Assembly (NCBI GenBank): GCA_902761665.1
Contig: CACWLA010000013.1
Coordinates: 1-45,866, forward strand
DNA from: an uncultured Lachnospiraceae bacterium
GTDB lineage: Bacteria; Bacillota; Clostridia; Lachnospirales; Lachnospiraceae
Length of the DNA stretch: 45,866 nucleotides
Direction of reading: 5' to 3'
The translations under genes and the position numbers were made by a program. Positions within the stretch are counted from its first letter, which is position 1, and each line of letters opens with the position of its first letter. Shown in pieces: positions 1 to 9,214 of this stretch. The notes beneath the pieces were generated by a model, which saw only the letters and a program-made list of their open reading frames with translations, was not told the origin of the DNA and ran no database searches.

Positions 1-49
1 CGGGGGCATTATTCTTTATCTTTTCCCTTGTTTATATTAACATTAGGGC

Positions 50-78
50 TTGACTTTTCAAAAAAAAATAAATAAAAT
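50..78 (+). promoter_or_regulatory. SigA-type promoter of the opp operon
   Basis: A -35 box TTGACT (50-55) is followed after exactly 17 bases by a -10 box TAAAAT (73-78). The spacer is nearly all A, which often raises promoter strength. It sits 80 bases upstream of the first substrate-binding protein gene and points toward it. No other good promoter is seen before that gene. Confidence 0.75.
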
Positions 79-104
79 AAGTTATCCTATATCATGGAGT
101 CAAT

Positions 105-133
105 GGCGCCGGCATTTTTCCAGAGCCGGCACC
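105..133 (+). promoter_or_regulatory. 5' leader hairpin of the opp operon
   Basis: Arms at 105-113 and 125-133 can pair over nine bases with one C-A mismatch around an 11-base loop. No run of T follows, so it is not a typical terminator. It lies between the promoter and the ribosome binding site AAGGAGG of the first gene. It could stabilise the leader or tune translation. No known riboswitch class is recognised. Confidence 0.35.
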
Positions 134-157
134 AAAAATTCTTAAGGAGGAAAATCT

Positions 158-2734
158 ATGAAGAAACTGTTAGCACTTGTGCTCGCGCTTGCTATGGTCT
201 TCTCGCTTACCGCCTGCGGCGGAAACAAGGATCAGACCACTCAGGCTCCGACACAGACACAGGAACAGACGACCACCAAGGCTCCCGAGTCTACGGCAGC
301 TCCCTCCACCGAGCCCGCCCCGACCCAGCCGGAAAGCACGGTCCCTGAAGGTGCTAAGGTAGGTAATTATACCTACAGAACCTATTCGACCAGTCTTGGC
401 AAGAACTGGAACCCTCATTCCTGGGAAACCAACGCTGAGAGCTCGATCCTGGACTACATCACGACTCCGTTCGTGACCATGCAGGCGAAGGACACCGAGA
501 ACGGCATCTACCAGTGGATCTATTTGGCTGCCACTGCCGTTAACGACGTTACCGCGAGCCACACCGCTGACCTCGAGAAGTACGCCGTGACCCTTCCGGA
601 AGGCAAGACTGCCGCTGAAGTGAAGGACGGCTATGTCTATGAGATCAAACTGAACCCGGATATGAAGTGGGAAGATGGCACCCCGATCAACGCGGACGGC
701 TACATCTACTCCTTCAAGGCCATGCTTGATCCGGCAATGAAGAACTACCGTGCGAACCTGTACTACGACGGTGAGAGCGCCTGCGCCGGTGCCAGCGGCT
801 ATTACTATAGCGGCGACACGGCTTACCTTGATTCGAAGGGCGCTTTTGCCATGGCTGACCTGACCAAGGGAGAAGACGGTCAGTATGTCAATGCTGACGG
901 ACAGAAGATGTTCATCGGTCTTAATGTCGCTCTTGAATGGACCAGCGGCGACAAACTGAAGGATTATGTTGACGCCTACGGCGATAAGTATTTCGACGTC
1001 ACCAACTGGGAAGCCCTTATCGCCAAGATGGATGACAACGGCCTTATCCCGCTGACGGACGAAAACCTTGAACTCTTTAAGCCGGTCACCTGCAACAACG
1101 CAAACTGGGGCGAGACCGAAGAAGATCTGCCGAACTATTTCGTCTATGAAAAGACTTTTGAAGTAGTCGACTTTGACACCGTCGGCCTTTACAAGGTTGA
1201 TGACTACACCCTCATCTATGTCAACGCGACCTACATCGATGCCAACTACTTCCTGACTTCCCTGACCTCCAACTGGCTGGTCGACGAAACTCTGTACGAA
1301 GGCGGCAAGGAAACTTCCGACAAGCTGGTCTCCACCAACTACTGCACCAGCAAGGACACCACCAAGTCCTACGGCCCTTACAAGATGACCTCCTTCCAGG
1401 ATGAGAAGCAGTGCGTCTACGTCCAGAACGAGAACTGGTACGGCTATGAGAAGGTCCACGATGCCGACGGCAACGAATACCTTGTCTCCTTCACCGATTA
1501 CCTTGTTGACGGCGAGAGCGTACAGCGCTACATGGCGACCAGCATCGTTATCGACGTCATGACCGACGACGCTGCGAAGGAAGCTTTCCTTAAGGGCGAC
1601 CTTGATGACTGGGCACCGCCGGCTGATCAGGTCGTTGACTATGCGACCAGCGAACAGCTGTACAAGGTCGATGAGACCTACATGATGTCCTTCTTCTTCA
1701 ACACCAACCTTGACAACCTGAAGGAAATGGATGCCTCCAAGGGCAACACCAACTCCGTCGTTCTTTCCAACGAGACCTTCCGCCGTGCGTTCAGCCTGGC
1801 CATCGACCGTGCTGAATGGGTCACCGCGACCGCCGGCTACAAGCCTTACTACTCGCTGCTGAACGAACTGTACTACTATGATGTGTACAACGATCCGGAG
1901 AGCATTTACCGCCACAGCGATCAGGCCATGCAGGCCATCTGCAACCTGTACGAAGTGAAGTACGGCGAAGGCACCCCTTACAAGGATCTGAAGGAAGCTT
2001 ATGATTCCATCACCGGTTACAACCTGACCGAAGCTAAGGAACTCATGAAGAAGGCTTATACAGAGCTGACTGAAGCCGGTATCTACAAGGGCGGCGACAT
2101 CCACATCCGTGTCGGCTACAAGAAGGGCGCTCTGGATTCCACCGACAACACTCAGGTCGAACTGATCCAGAAGTACCTCAACGCGGCTCTGGAAGGCAGC
2201 GGATTCGGCAAGGCCGAGCTTGAAGCTGTCGGCAACATCGAAAACCGTTACAAAGCTGTTCCGGACGGCGAATTCGCCATCGGCTACGGCGCATGGGGCG
2301 GTGCTGCGTTCTATCCTTTCCGCAACATGCAGGTCTACTGCGATACCGAACAGTATGCCGGCCAGATCAACGAAGCTGCTGACTGGGATCCCGCGACTGA
2401 AGAGCTGACTCTGAAGCTGAACGGCGAAGACGTCACCATGACCTGGCAGGAATGGTCCCGTTCCTGCGTGGGCACCGGCCGCTTCTCCACTGCTGACTTC
2501 GAGACCAAGCTGAACATCCTGTCTGCGATGGAAGAACTGTTCCTGAAGAAATACTATCGTATTCCTCTGGCCGGTTCCACCGCCTGCACGATGCTGTCCT
2601 ACAAGCTTAACTACTTCACCGAGAACTACAATATCATGTACGGTTTCGGCGGCCTTGAGCTCATGCGCTTCAACTACACGGATGAAGAATGGGCTGCGGC
2701 TGTCAAGGAAGCCGGCGGCGTTCTTGAATATTAA
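158..2734 (+). CDS. Family 5 (oligopeptide-type) ABC substrate-binding lipoprotein
   Basis: Extracytoplasmic solute-binding lipoprotein that would capture peptides or a similar ligand and deliver it to the downstream OppBCDF importer. The start ATG has an AAGGAGG box just upstream. The signal peptide ends in a lipobox with LTAC, the lipidated cysteine being residue 20. A Thr/Glu/Pro-rich linker follows to about residue 65. The SBP core starts near residue 68 in the usual order, and the C-terminal segment with the IPL motif lies near residues 792-858. At 858 residues it is far longer than usual family members (about 550). It is the first gene of the operon, before oppB. The ligand cannot be told from sequence. 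Confidence 0.9.
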   Translation: MKKLLALVLALAMVFSLTACGGNKDQTTQAPTQTQEQTTTKAPESTAAPSTEPAPTQPESTVPEGAKVGNYTYRTYSTSLGKNWNPHSWETNAESSILDYITTPFVTMQAKDTENGIYQWIYLAATAVNDVTASHTADLEKYAVTLPEGKTAAEVKDGYVYEIKLNPDMKWEDGTPINADGYIYSFKAMLDPAMKNYRANLYYDGESACAGASGYYYSGDTAYLDSKGAFAMADLTKGEDGQYVNADGQKMFIGLNVALEWTSGDKLKDYVDAYGDKYFDVTNWEALIAKMDDNGLIPLTDENLELFKPVTCNNANWGETEEDLPNYFVYEKTFEVVDFDTVGLYKVDDYTLIYVNATYIDANYFLTSLTSNWLVDETLYEGGKETSDKLVSTNYCTSKDTTKSYGPYKMTSFQDEKQCVYVQNENWYGYEKVHDADGNEYLVSFTDYLVDGESVQRYMATSIVIDVMTDDAAKEAFLKGDLDDWAPPADQVVDYATSEQLYKVDETYMMSFFFNTNLDNLKEMDASKGNTNSVVLSNETFRRAFSLAIDRAEWVTATAGYKPYYSLLNELYYYDVYNDPESIYRHSDQAMQAICNLYEVKYGEGTPYKDLKEAYDSITGYNLTEAKELMKKAYTELTEAGIYKGGDIHIRVGYKKGALDSTDNTQVELIQKYLNAALEGSGFGKAELEAVGNIENRYKAVPDGEFAIGYGAWGGAAFYPFRNMQVYCDTEQYAGQINEAADWDPATEELTLKLNGEDVTMTWQEWSRSCVGTGRFSTADFETKLNILSAMEELFLKKYYRIPLAGSTACTMLSYKLNYFTENYNIMYGFGGLELMRFNYTDEEWAAAVKEAGGVLEY

Positions 2735-2781
2735 TTCACGCTCAGCTGATAAAGTAAGTTTCTTGTAGTTTAAGAAAGAGG

Positions 2782-2815
2782 GCGGGCAGATTGGGGTACG
2801 CCCCAATCTACCCGC
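2782..2815 (+). terminator. Intercistronic hairpin between SBP and oppB
   Basis: Arms 2782-2796 and 2801-2815 pair over 15 bases with one mismatch around a 4-base loop. The following tract is TTCTCTT, a poor terminator tail. It probably acts as a partial terminator or an mRNA-stabilising structure that keeps the binding protein more abundant than the membrane components, a common arrangement in ABC importer operons. Confidence 0.65.
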
Positions 2816-2854
2816 TTCTCTTGCCAAAAACCTTCAGATAAGGGAGTATAGCTT

Positions 2855-3826
2855 ATGGGCTACATGGGCAAGTACGTAATCAAACGTCTCATCCTGATGC
2901 TGTTCACATTCTTCTGCATCGTCACGATGTGCTTCATGCTCGTCCGTGCTCTGCCGCGGGAACTTCCGCAGGGAACGGCGTCACAGGTTGAACAGATCAA
3001 AGCCCGATGGGAAGCATTGGGGTACAATAAGCCCCTGCTGGAACAATATGTGATCTATTGGAAGAACATCATCACCAAGTGGGACTTCGGAACCTCCTGG
3101 GGGATCGCCTTCCGCAAGCCGGCCTGGGATGTCCTGACGGGACGTCTGCTTCCGACTGTGCTGGTGAATGCGTATTCCATGGTCGTGGCTGTCCCGATCG
3201 GGATCCTGCTCGGCATTTATGCCGCCATCAAGAAGAACAAATGGCAGGATTCCTTCATCAGTACGGTGGTCATGCTCTTCATTTCCGTTCCATCGTATGT
3301 TTATGCCTTCTTGGTACAGTATTTCCTGTACTTCAAACTCGGATGGCTTCCGCTGAATGTCTATGCGCTGGCGGATGCCGATAATTCCTGGGTATCCTGG
3401 AAGATGATATACAGTATGATCGCTCCGGTGCTGGCACTGTCCTTCGGTGAGATCGCCGGTCTCTGCCGCTTCACCCGTGCAGAACTGACGGAATCTCTGA
3501 CGCAGGACTACATGCTGCTGGCGCGGACGAAAGGTCTGACCCGTGCACAAGCGACTTCCCGGCATGCCCTGAAAGTGGCCATGGTACCTATCCTGCCTTC
3601 GATCCTTTCCAGTTTCCTCGGCCTGATCGGCGGCAGCATGATCATTGAACAGATCTTCTCCATCCCGGGCGTCGGAACGCTGTATATCCGTTCCATCAAC
3701 CTACTCGACTATGACGTGTTCATGATGGACTGCGTTTTCTATACATTCATCGGCCTGCTGGCCGGTATCATAACGGACCTTAGCTACGGATTCCTGGATC
3801 CGCGCATCCGTATGGGCGCGAGGTGA
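2855..3826 (+). CDS. oppB: Oligopeptide ABC transporter permease, OppB/DppB type
   Basis: Inner-membrane permease subunit of a peptide-type ABC importer. The 323-residue protein has the family's usual length. It has an N-terminal membrane segment (about residues 11-31), an extracytoplasmic stretch with the LGYNKPLLEQY pattern typical of OppB, and five further membrane segments. The EAA loop that contacts the ATPases is seen around residues 218-245 (ARTKGLTRAQATSRHALK). It ends with the DLSYGFLDPRIR signature of the family. A GGGAG box precedes the ATG; an in-frame ATG three codons later is possible. The gene is followed after four bases by oppC. Confidence 0.93.
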   Translation: MGYMGKYVIKRLILMLFTFFCIVTMCFMLVRALPRELPQGTASQVEQIKARWEALGYNKPLLEQYVIYWKNIITKWDFGTSWGIAFRKPAWDVLTGRLLPTVLVNAYSMVVAVPIGILLGIYAAIKKNKWQDSFISTVVMLFISVPSYVYAFLVQYFLYFKLGWLPLNVYALADADNSWVSWKMIYSMIAPVLALSFGEIAGLCRFTRAELTESLTQDYMLLARTKGLTRAQATSRHALKVAMVPILPSILSSFLGLIGGSMIIEQIFSIPGVGTLYIRSINLLDYDVFMMDCVFYTFIGLLAGIITDLSYGFLDPRIRMGAR

Positions 3827-3830
3827 CGAC

Positions 3831-5414
3831 ATGAAGCATCAAATTGATCTGAATGCGATCCCGAAAGAAAAGCTGCGTTTTGCGCAGCTGGATGCAAAAC
3901 TGTCCGATACCAAATTTGAAGACAAACCGATCGGTTATTTCCATGACGCGTGGATCCGCTTCCGCAAGAACCGGGCTTCCGTCGCTGCCACGGTGATCAT
4001 CATCCTGATCGTGCTCTTTGCTTTTGTCGTGCCGATCTTTACCCGGAACCACATGGGTGTCATGGATACCTATTATGCCAAGAAAGGTCCGCGCCACACC
4101 TGGCTGAAGGAAACGCTCGGCATCGCCGACGGCGGCGTTACCGGCAGCTATTCGGAGATGGACTTCGTTCGCTATGCCGCCATCGGTGTCGGGGCGGAAG
4201 ATAAGGACGGCAGCTCCGTCCAGTCCATCAAGGATACGATGGGGACACTCTACCAGCCGCTGAACGAACTCATCAAAGTGGAAGAGTCGGTCAACAAGCT
4301 GAGCAAGAAGACGACGATGCGCTTCACGGCGGAGTTCGATAACTATCTGCAGGTCGGCTTCATCTATAAGATGGTGACGCAGCAGGAGTATCAGAAGATC
4401 CTGGATTACCAGAACGAGACCGGTCTCCAGATCCTGTATCCTCTTATTGAGAACAATGAGTGGAACCCGGATCCCACGGATGCGAACTACTGGTATAAGT
4501 GCGACAAGAAATTCAATGCCGTTACGGTGAACGAAAAAGGCAAAGCCACCAAACTGAACTATTCCGACGATCTCGTGCTTGAAGACAACTACATGCGCGA
4601 TGAGAACGGCGAAGTGAAGTTCTGGCAGTATGCCGGAGGCGGTACCTTCGATACGGCGCACTACAAGATCCGCATTCTCTACTACAATTATTATTACTAT
4701 CTGCACGATTTCTTCCCGGACTACATCTTCGGAACGGATGCCCAGGGCTATGACCTGGCGCTCCGCATGGCACAGGGCATTCAGCTTTCGCTGCTGGTTG
4801 CCGTTGCCGTGTCGGCCATCAACATGGTGATCGGTGCGATCTACGGCGCGATCGAAGGTTACTACGGCGGCGCTGCCGACCTGATCATGGAACGTGTTTC
4901 AGACGTCCTGAGCTACGTCCCCTTCATCATCGTCATGACGCTGTTCCAGATGCATCTGGCCGCAAAAGTCGGACCTATCGTCAGCCTGCTGCTCGGTTAC
5001 GTTTCGATCGGGTGGATAGGCATGGCTTACCGTGTCCGTACCCAGTTCTACCGTTTCAAGACCCAGGAATACGTCCTTGCGGCGCATACGCTCGGTGCGA
5101 ACGACTGGCGCATCATCTGGAAGCATATCTTCCCGAACGCCATCGGTACGATCATCACCTCGAGTGCGCTGACGATCCCGGGCGTCATCAATTCGGAAAG
5201 CATGCTGAGCTATCTGGGCATCGTCAAGCTCGGAACCGCGAGCACGACGTCCCTCGGCACGCTGCTTGCCGATGCGAGCTCCATCTGGACTTCGTATCCG
5301 CATCTGATGATCTTCCCGGCCATGGTGCTGTCGCTGCTGATGATCTGCTTCAACCTGTTCGGCAACGGTCTGCGCGACGCATTCAATCCTTCCCTGAGAG
5401 GAGTTGATGACTGA
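3831..5414 (+). CDS. oppC: Oligopeptide ABC transporter permease, OppC type, with a large extracytoplasmic insertion
   Basis: Second permease subunit, partner of OppB. The first membrane segment lies near residues 46-70, and the canonical FGTDAQGYD motif is only reached at about residue 300. In ordinary OppC proteins of about 300 residues these two are about 60-70 residues apart, so roughly 160-170 extra residues lie outside the membrane in the first loop. The rest is canonical: several membrane segments, an EAA loop (AAHTLGANDWRIIWKHIFPN) and the ending GNGLRDAFNPSLRG. It overlaps the start of oppD by eight bases. The insertion has no recognised domain. Confidence 0.9.
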   Translation: MKHQIDLNAIPKEKLRFAQLDAKLSDTKFEDKPIGYFHDAWIRFRKNRASVAATVIIILIVLFAFVVPIFTRNHMGVMDTYYAKKGPRHTWLKETLGIADGGVTGSYSEMDFVRYAAIGVGAEDKDGSSVQSIKDTMGTLYQPLNELIKVEESVNKLSKKTTMRFTAEFDNYLQVGFIYKMVTQQEYQKILDYQNETGLQILYPLIENNEWNPDPTDANYWYKCDKKFNAVTVNEKGKATKLNYSDDLVLEDNYMRDENGEVKFWQYAGGGTFDTAHYKIRILYYNYYYYLHDFFPDYIFGTDAQGYDLALRMAQGIQLSLLVAVAVSAINMVIGAIYGAIEGYYGGAADLIMERVSDVLSYVPFIIVMTLFQMHLAAKVGPIVSLLLGYVSIGWIGMAYRVRTQFYRFKTQEYVLAAHTLGANDWRIIWKHIFPNAIGTIITSSALTIPGVINSESMLSYLGIVKLGTASTTSLGTLLADASSIWTSYPHLMIFPAMVLSLLMICFNLFGNGLRDAFNPSLRGVDD

Positions 5415-5877
5415 TATGGATAATATTCTTGAAGTCAGAAACCTTGTCATTTCCTTCCGCACGAGTTCCGGTACGGTCAAAGCCGTACGCGATGTCAGCT
5501 TCGACCTGGAGCGCGGCAAGACGCTGGCGATCGTCGGCGAATCCGGCTCCGGCAAGTCCGTGACGGCCAGAGCGGCCATCGGCATCCTGGCGGGCAACGG
5601 TATCGTGGAAAACGGCGAGATCCTCTACGACGGGAAAGATATCCTGAAGCTTCCCGAAGAGGAAATGTACAAGCTCCGCGGCGATAAGATCGCGATGGTC
5701 TTCCAGGATCCTCTGTCTGCCCTGAACCCGATCATCAAGCATGCTCCTCAAGAACAAGGCAAAAAGACGCAGCGCCGGTACGGAATTCCGTTTTCTTCTG
5801 AATACGCTCAAAGAGTCCGCAATGGCGACCGCTCCGAACAAGAAAGAAGAGATCAATTCTCTCTGCAAGACGTTTGA
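5407..5877 (+). pseudogene. oppD: OppD ATPase, N-terminal part before a frameshift
   Basis: This is the first part of the OppD ATP-binding subunit. It contains Walker A (GESGSGKS, residues 44-51) and the Q-loop (MVFQDP). The protein matches the family up to LNPIIK, whose last codon ends at 5739. After that the reading frame gives an unrelated tail of about 46 residues to a stop at 5877, while the true continuation lies in another frame from 5741. The start is uncertain: GAGAGGAG (5396-5403) precedes a TTG at 5404, an ATG at 5407 and an ATG at 5416, and I chose 5407. If the frameshift is real, this fragment would lack the signature motif and Walker B and could not work alone. Confidence 0.75.
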
Positions 5878-7546
5878 CGACCTGACGATCCGCGGCACCA
5901 AGCTGGAGACAGCCTACAACAACCGCAAGGCGAATGCCATGGAACTGGCTTCGCTGATCAAGGACTTCCTGTTCAAGGCGGAAAAGAACGTCAAGCAGGA
6001 TGTGAAGACATCCCTGCGCGACTTTGCCCGGAGACTGGGGAACGTCGACGGTGATTATTACTCGGTCTACTATTCCGACAAGATCGCCGCGCTGAAAGCG
6101 GAACTGACGGAAGAGCGTTCAGGCTTAAAGAGCGGAAGCGCCCTGCCGGAACAGAACGTCGTGGATACGCTGAAGAATGTCGTCGCAGTGCTCGGCGAGC
6201 TGGAAGAGCGCAAGGTTCCGGATTTCTATGCCGCCGGCTACTACGTGCTCAAAGGCAATGCTTATGAATTCAAGGGCGAATCGATCGAGGAGATGAACGG
6301 GAAGGTCCGCTCCTACATGGACGAGAACTTCACCGGCGATTTCCTGAAAGTCGTCCGTGACGGTGTGGAATACTCCTACCGGAAGGCGCTTGAAGAAAAG
6401 AAAAAAGTCCTTCCGCTCCTTGAAGAGAAGAAAGCCTGGTTCCTGGGCAGCTATGACAAGAGCGAAGCGCTTAAGGTGCAGTCCCAGCTGGCGGATGAAG
6501 TGGAGAAGTCCATTGACCGCCTGGAATTCATCAAGGACAGCAACGCCTATACTTTCCGCTCAAGTCTGAAGTCCGCCATCGAGAAATACTTCCGCTATGT
6601 GAAGCAGAATCCGAAGGAAGAAGCCCGCTTCGCGCGTCAGAGCAAGAAGAGGGAAGACCTCATCGCCAGGGGCAAGACCGTCGACTGGAAAGTCGTCCCT
6701 GCCAATACGCGCGATCTGGACGATCTGAAAGACAATACCAGCCTCATTCTGGAAGAACTTGCGGAGAAGTATCAGAATTACATTGCCGATGAGGGCAGGG
6801 TAGACTTTGAAAAGCGCTCCGTCGCGCTGGTCGACCACCTCAAGGAATGCGCTTCGGACAGCGTCTACAAGGTAACGCGTTCGATGGCCAAGGAACGCGC
6901 GATCAAGCTGCTGGACGAAGTCGGCATCCACGATTCCCGCGCCATGTACAACCGCTATCCGTTCGAGTTCTCGGGCGGCATGCGGCAGCGCGTGGTCATT
7001 GCGATCGCCCTGGCCGCGGACCCGGATATCCTGATCTGCGACGAGCCGACCACGGCTCTGGACGTGACGATCCAGTCCCAGATCCTGGAACTGATTAACC
7101 GTCTGAAGGAAGAACGCAATTTGTCGGTCATTTTCATCACGCATGACCTTGGCGTCGTCGCCAACATGGCGGACGACATCGCCGTCATGTATGCCGGCAA
7201 GATCATCGAATACGGCACGGCGGACGACATCTTCTACGATCCCCGCCATCCATACACCTGGGCCCTGCTGTCCTCCATGCCGGACCTGGATACCAATGAA
7301 AAGCTGGAAGCGATCCCCGGCACGCCGCCGAACATGATCTATCCGCCTGTGGGCGATGCATTTGCCGCCCGCAACAAGTACGCGCTGGATATCGACTTTG
7401 AGATGCAGCCGCCGATGTTCGACATTTCGCCGACGCACAAGGCGGCGACCTGGCTGCTCCATCCGGATGCACCGAAGGTGGATGTCCCGAAGGCGATCAC
7501 GGACCGTATCGAACGTATGAAGAAGGAGGTACAGAACAATGGCTGA
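5741..7546 (+). pseudogene. oppD: OppD ATPase, C-terminal part after the frameshift, with a ~360-residue insertion
   Basis: Continuation of OppD in the next frame. It holds the ABC signature (FSGGMRQR), Walker B (ILICDEPTTALD), the H-loop (FITHDLGVV) and the OppD-type C-terminal region that starts YDPRHPYTWALL. No ribosome binding site precedes 5741, so independent translation is unlikely. Between the expected MLLKNK sequence and the signature lie about 409 residues where ordinary OppD has about 40-50. The extra region is rich in charged residues and looks largely helical. It rejoins the family pattern at AIKLLDEVGIHD. Without the frameshift the protein would be about 710 residues, twice the usual length. 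It overlaps oppF by eight bases. Confidence 0.8.
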
Positions 7547-8732
7547 AGAGAAGGAAGTCCTGCTTAAAGTCGAGCATCTGTGCCAGTATTTCAAAAACGT
7601 CAAGGCCGTCGACGATGTCAGCTTTGATATCAAGAAGGGCGAAGTCTTCGGCCTGGTCGGCGAATCCGGCTGCGGCAAGACGACGACCGGACGGAGCATC
7701 ATCAAGATCTACGACATCACCTCCGGCAACATCTATTTCCAGGGACAGCGCATCGGCGCCGGCACGAAATCATATTACGATGCGATCAAGGCCGCGAAGC
7801 AGGAACTGCGCAAGGGAGACGTCAGTGCAGCCCGCAGAGCTGAACTGGAAAAGATCATCGAGGACAACAAGAAAGAGATCAAGTCTGCCAAGGACACTAA
7901 GAAGAACTGTGACAAGGAGTTTTCCAGGAAACTGGTAGAGAAGCTTACGGCACAGTATGAACAGGACAAGGCAGCTGCGGCAGGAGATGCCGCGAAGCTG
8001 GCGGAACTGGCCAAGAAGTACAAGACAGACGTTCAGGTCGCCAAGAAGTCCAAACTGGTCACCAAGATCCAGATGATCTTCCAGGACCCGATCGCTTCCC
8101 TGAATCCCCGCATGACCGTCCGCGAGATCATCTCCGAGGGTCTGATCATCCGGGGGATCAAGGACAAGGAATACATCGACAACCGTGTCTACGACATCCT
8201 GGAAAGGGTCGGCCTGGTCCGTGAACATGCGGGACGCTATCCGCACGAATTTTCCGGCGGCCAGCGCCAGCGTATCGGTATCGCCCGCTCCATCGTCATG
8301 GAACCGGACATGCTGATCGCCGACGAACCGGTCTCCGCACTGGACGTGTCCATCCAGGCGCAGGTCATCAACCTGCTGAACGATCTCCGCGATGAACTCG
8401 GTCTGACGATCCTCTTCATCGCACATGACCTTTCGGTCGTCAAGTATTTCTCCGACCGTATCGGCGTCATGTACTACGGACATATGGTCGAGCTGGCTGA
8501 CTCAGACGAGCTCTTCAAGCATCCGATCCATCCGTATACACGCTCGCTCCTTTCCGCCATTCCGCTGCCGGACCCGCACTTTGAAAAGCAGAGAGTCCGT
8601 ATCGTGTACAATCCGATCGCGGATCACGATTACAGCGAGCAGGGACCGACTTTCCGGGAGATCATCCCGGGACACTTCGTTTCCTGCAATGATGCGGAGG
8701 AAGCGAAATACCGCGAGGAATTCGGATTATGA
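7539..8732 (+). CDS. oppF: Oligopeptide ABC transporter ATPase, OppF type, with a coiled-coil insertion
   Basis: Second ATP-binding subunit of the importer, acting on the cytoplasmic face with OppD. The order is Walker A (GESGCGKTT, about residues 41-49), Q-loop (MIFQDPIASLNPRM, Gln at 182), signature (FSGGQRQR), Walker B (MLIADEPVSALD) and H-loop (FIAHDLSVV). Between Walker A and the Q-loop, residues about 68-170 form a Lys/Glu/Ala-rich, probably coiled-coil stretch that standard OppF lacks; the Q-loop is normally near residue 85-90. AAGGAGG lies just before the ATG. The gene overlaps oppD by eight bases and the next gene by four, which suggests translational coupling. Confidence 0.93.
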   Translation: MAEEKEVLLKVEHLCQYFKNVKAVDDVSFDIKKGEVFGLVGESGCGKTTTGRSIIKIYDITSGNIYFQGQRIGAGTKSYYDAIKAAKQELRKGDVSAARRAELEKIIEDNKKEIKSAKDTKKNCDKEFSRKLVEKLTAQYEQDKAAAAGDAAKLAELAKKYKTDVQVAKKSKLVTKIQMIFQDPIASLNPRMTVREIISEGLIIRGIKDKEYIDNRVYDILERVGLVREHAGRYPHEFSGGQRQRIGIARSIVMEPDMLIADEPVSALDVSIQAQVINLLNDLRDELGLTILFIAHDLSVVKYFSDRIGVMYYGHMVELADSDELFKHPIHPYTRSLLSAIPLPDPHFEKQRVRIVYNPIADHDYSEQGPTFREIIPGHFVSCNDAEEAKYREEFGL

Positions 8733-9148
8733 CGAACAAGCGCGGAGTCATCGCAAGATACTTCGCCGCCTTCCTGATGGGCGGGGGCATCACCTGGTTC
8801 ATCCTGAAGGCCAACGCGTATCCGACAGTCGAGGATCTTGCTGACAGGTACCGCATCCTGAGCAACGCTTTCACCTCACCGGGAGTGATCCTGCTTGCGG
8901 TCGGAGCCCTGGTATGGGTCTCTACCACAGGTGCGCTCGATATGTATTCCTACGCCGTGGGAGGGCTGTTCCGCCGCTTCATTCCCGGCGCGCGCCTGAC
9001 CAATCCCGCAGAAAAGGAAACTTTCTACGACTACACGCAGAGGAAGAAAGAAAAACGGATCAGGGGATACGGTTTTCTGTTTGTGACAGGCGGGATCTTT
9101 ACGGCAGTTGGGATCGTCTTTCTGATCCTGTTCCATACCGTCACCTGA
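8729..9148 (+). CDS. Small membrane protein, DUF3899-like, last gene of the opp operon
   Basis: The 139-residue protein has about three membrane segments: near residues 10-25, 50-66 and 115-137. A basic loop (TQRKKEKRIRGYG) precedes the last one. The general shape resembles DUF3899 proteins of Firmicutes; this is from memory and could not be checked. Its start overlaps the oppF stop as ATGA, and the terminator follows directly, so it belongs to the transporter operon. Its function is unknown. An accessory or assembly role for the enlarged importer is a guess from position only. Confidence 0.75.
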   Translation: MTNKRGVIARYFAAFLMGGGITWFILKANAYPTVEDLADRYRILSNAFTSPGVILLAVGALVWVSTTGALDMYSYAVGGLFRRFIPGARLTNPAEKETFYDYTQRKKEKRIRGYGFLFVTGGIFTAVGIVFLILFHTVT

Positions 9149-9175
9149 AAGGGAGAACGGAAACGGGACAGCACA

Positions 9176-9211
9176 AAAGAAGGACCTGCAGTTTTCTGCA
9201 GGCCCTTCTTT
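9176..9211 (+). terminator. Rho-independent terminator of the opp operon
   Basis: Arms 9176-9191 and 9196-9211 pair over 16 bases with one mismatch around a TTTT loop, followed by ATTTT. The tail runs directly into the -35 box of the next promoter. Confidence 0.9.
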
Positions 9212-9214
9212 ATT

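Noticed and set aside
105-133. Leader hairpin as a riboswitch or attenuator
   Set aside because: It is a single short hairpin without conserved riboswitch elements or a T run.
170-2827. 885-codon open frame on the minus strand opposite the first SBP gene
   Set aside because: It lies wholly antisense to a well-supported lipoprotein gene and its translation is Val/Asp/Arg-rich with no domain. Codon bias of the true gene keeps the opposite frame free of stops.
5761-5766. AAAAAG as a possible programmed frameshift site in oppD
   Set aside because: It lies after the point where the family sequence has already changed frame, and a -1 slip would go to the wrong frame. Expected residues are also missing, which fits a deletion better.
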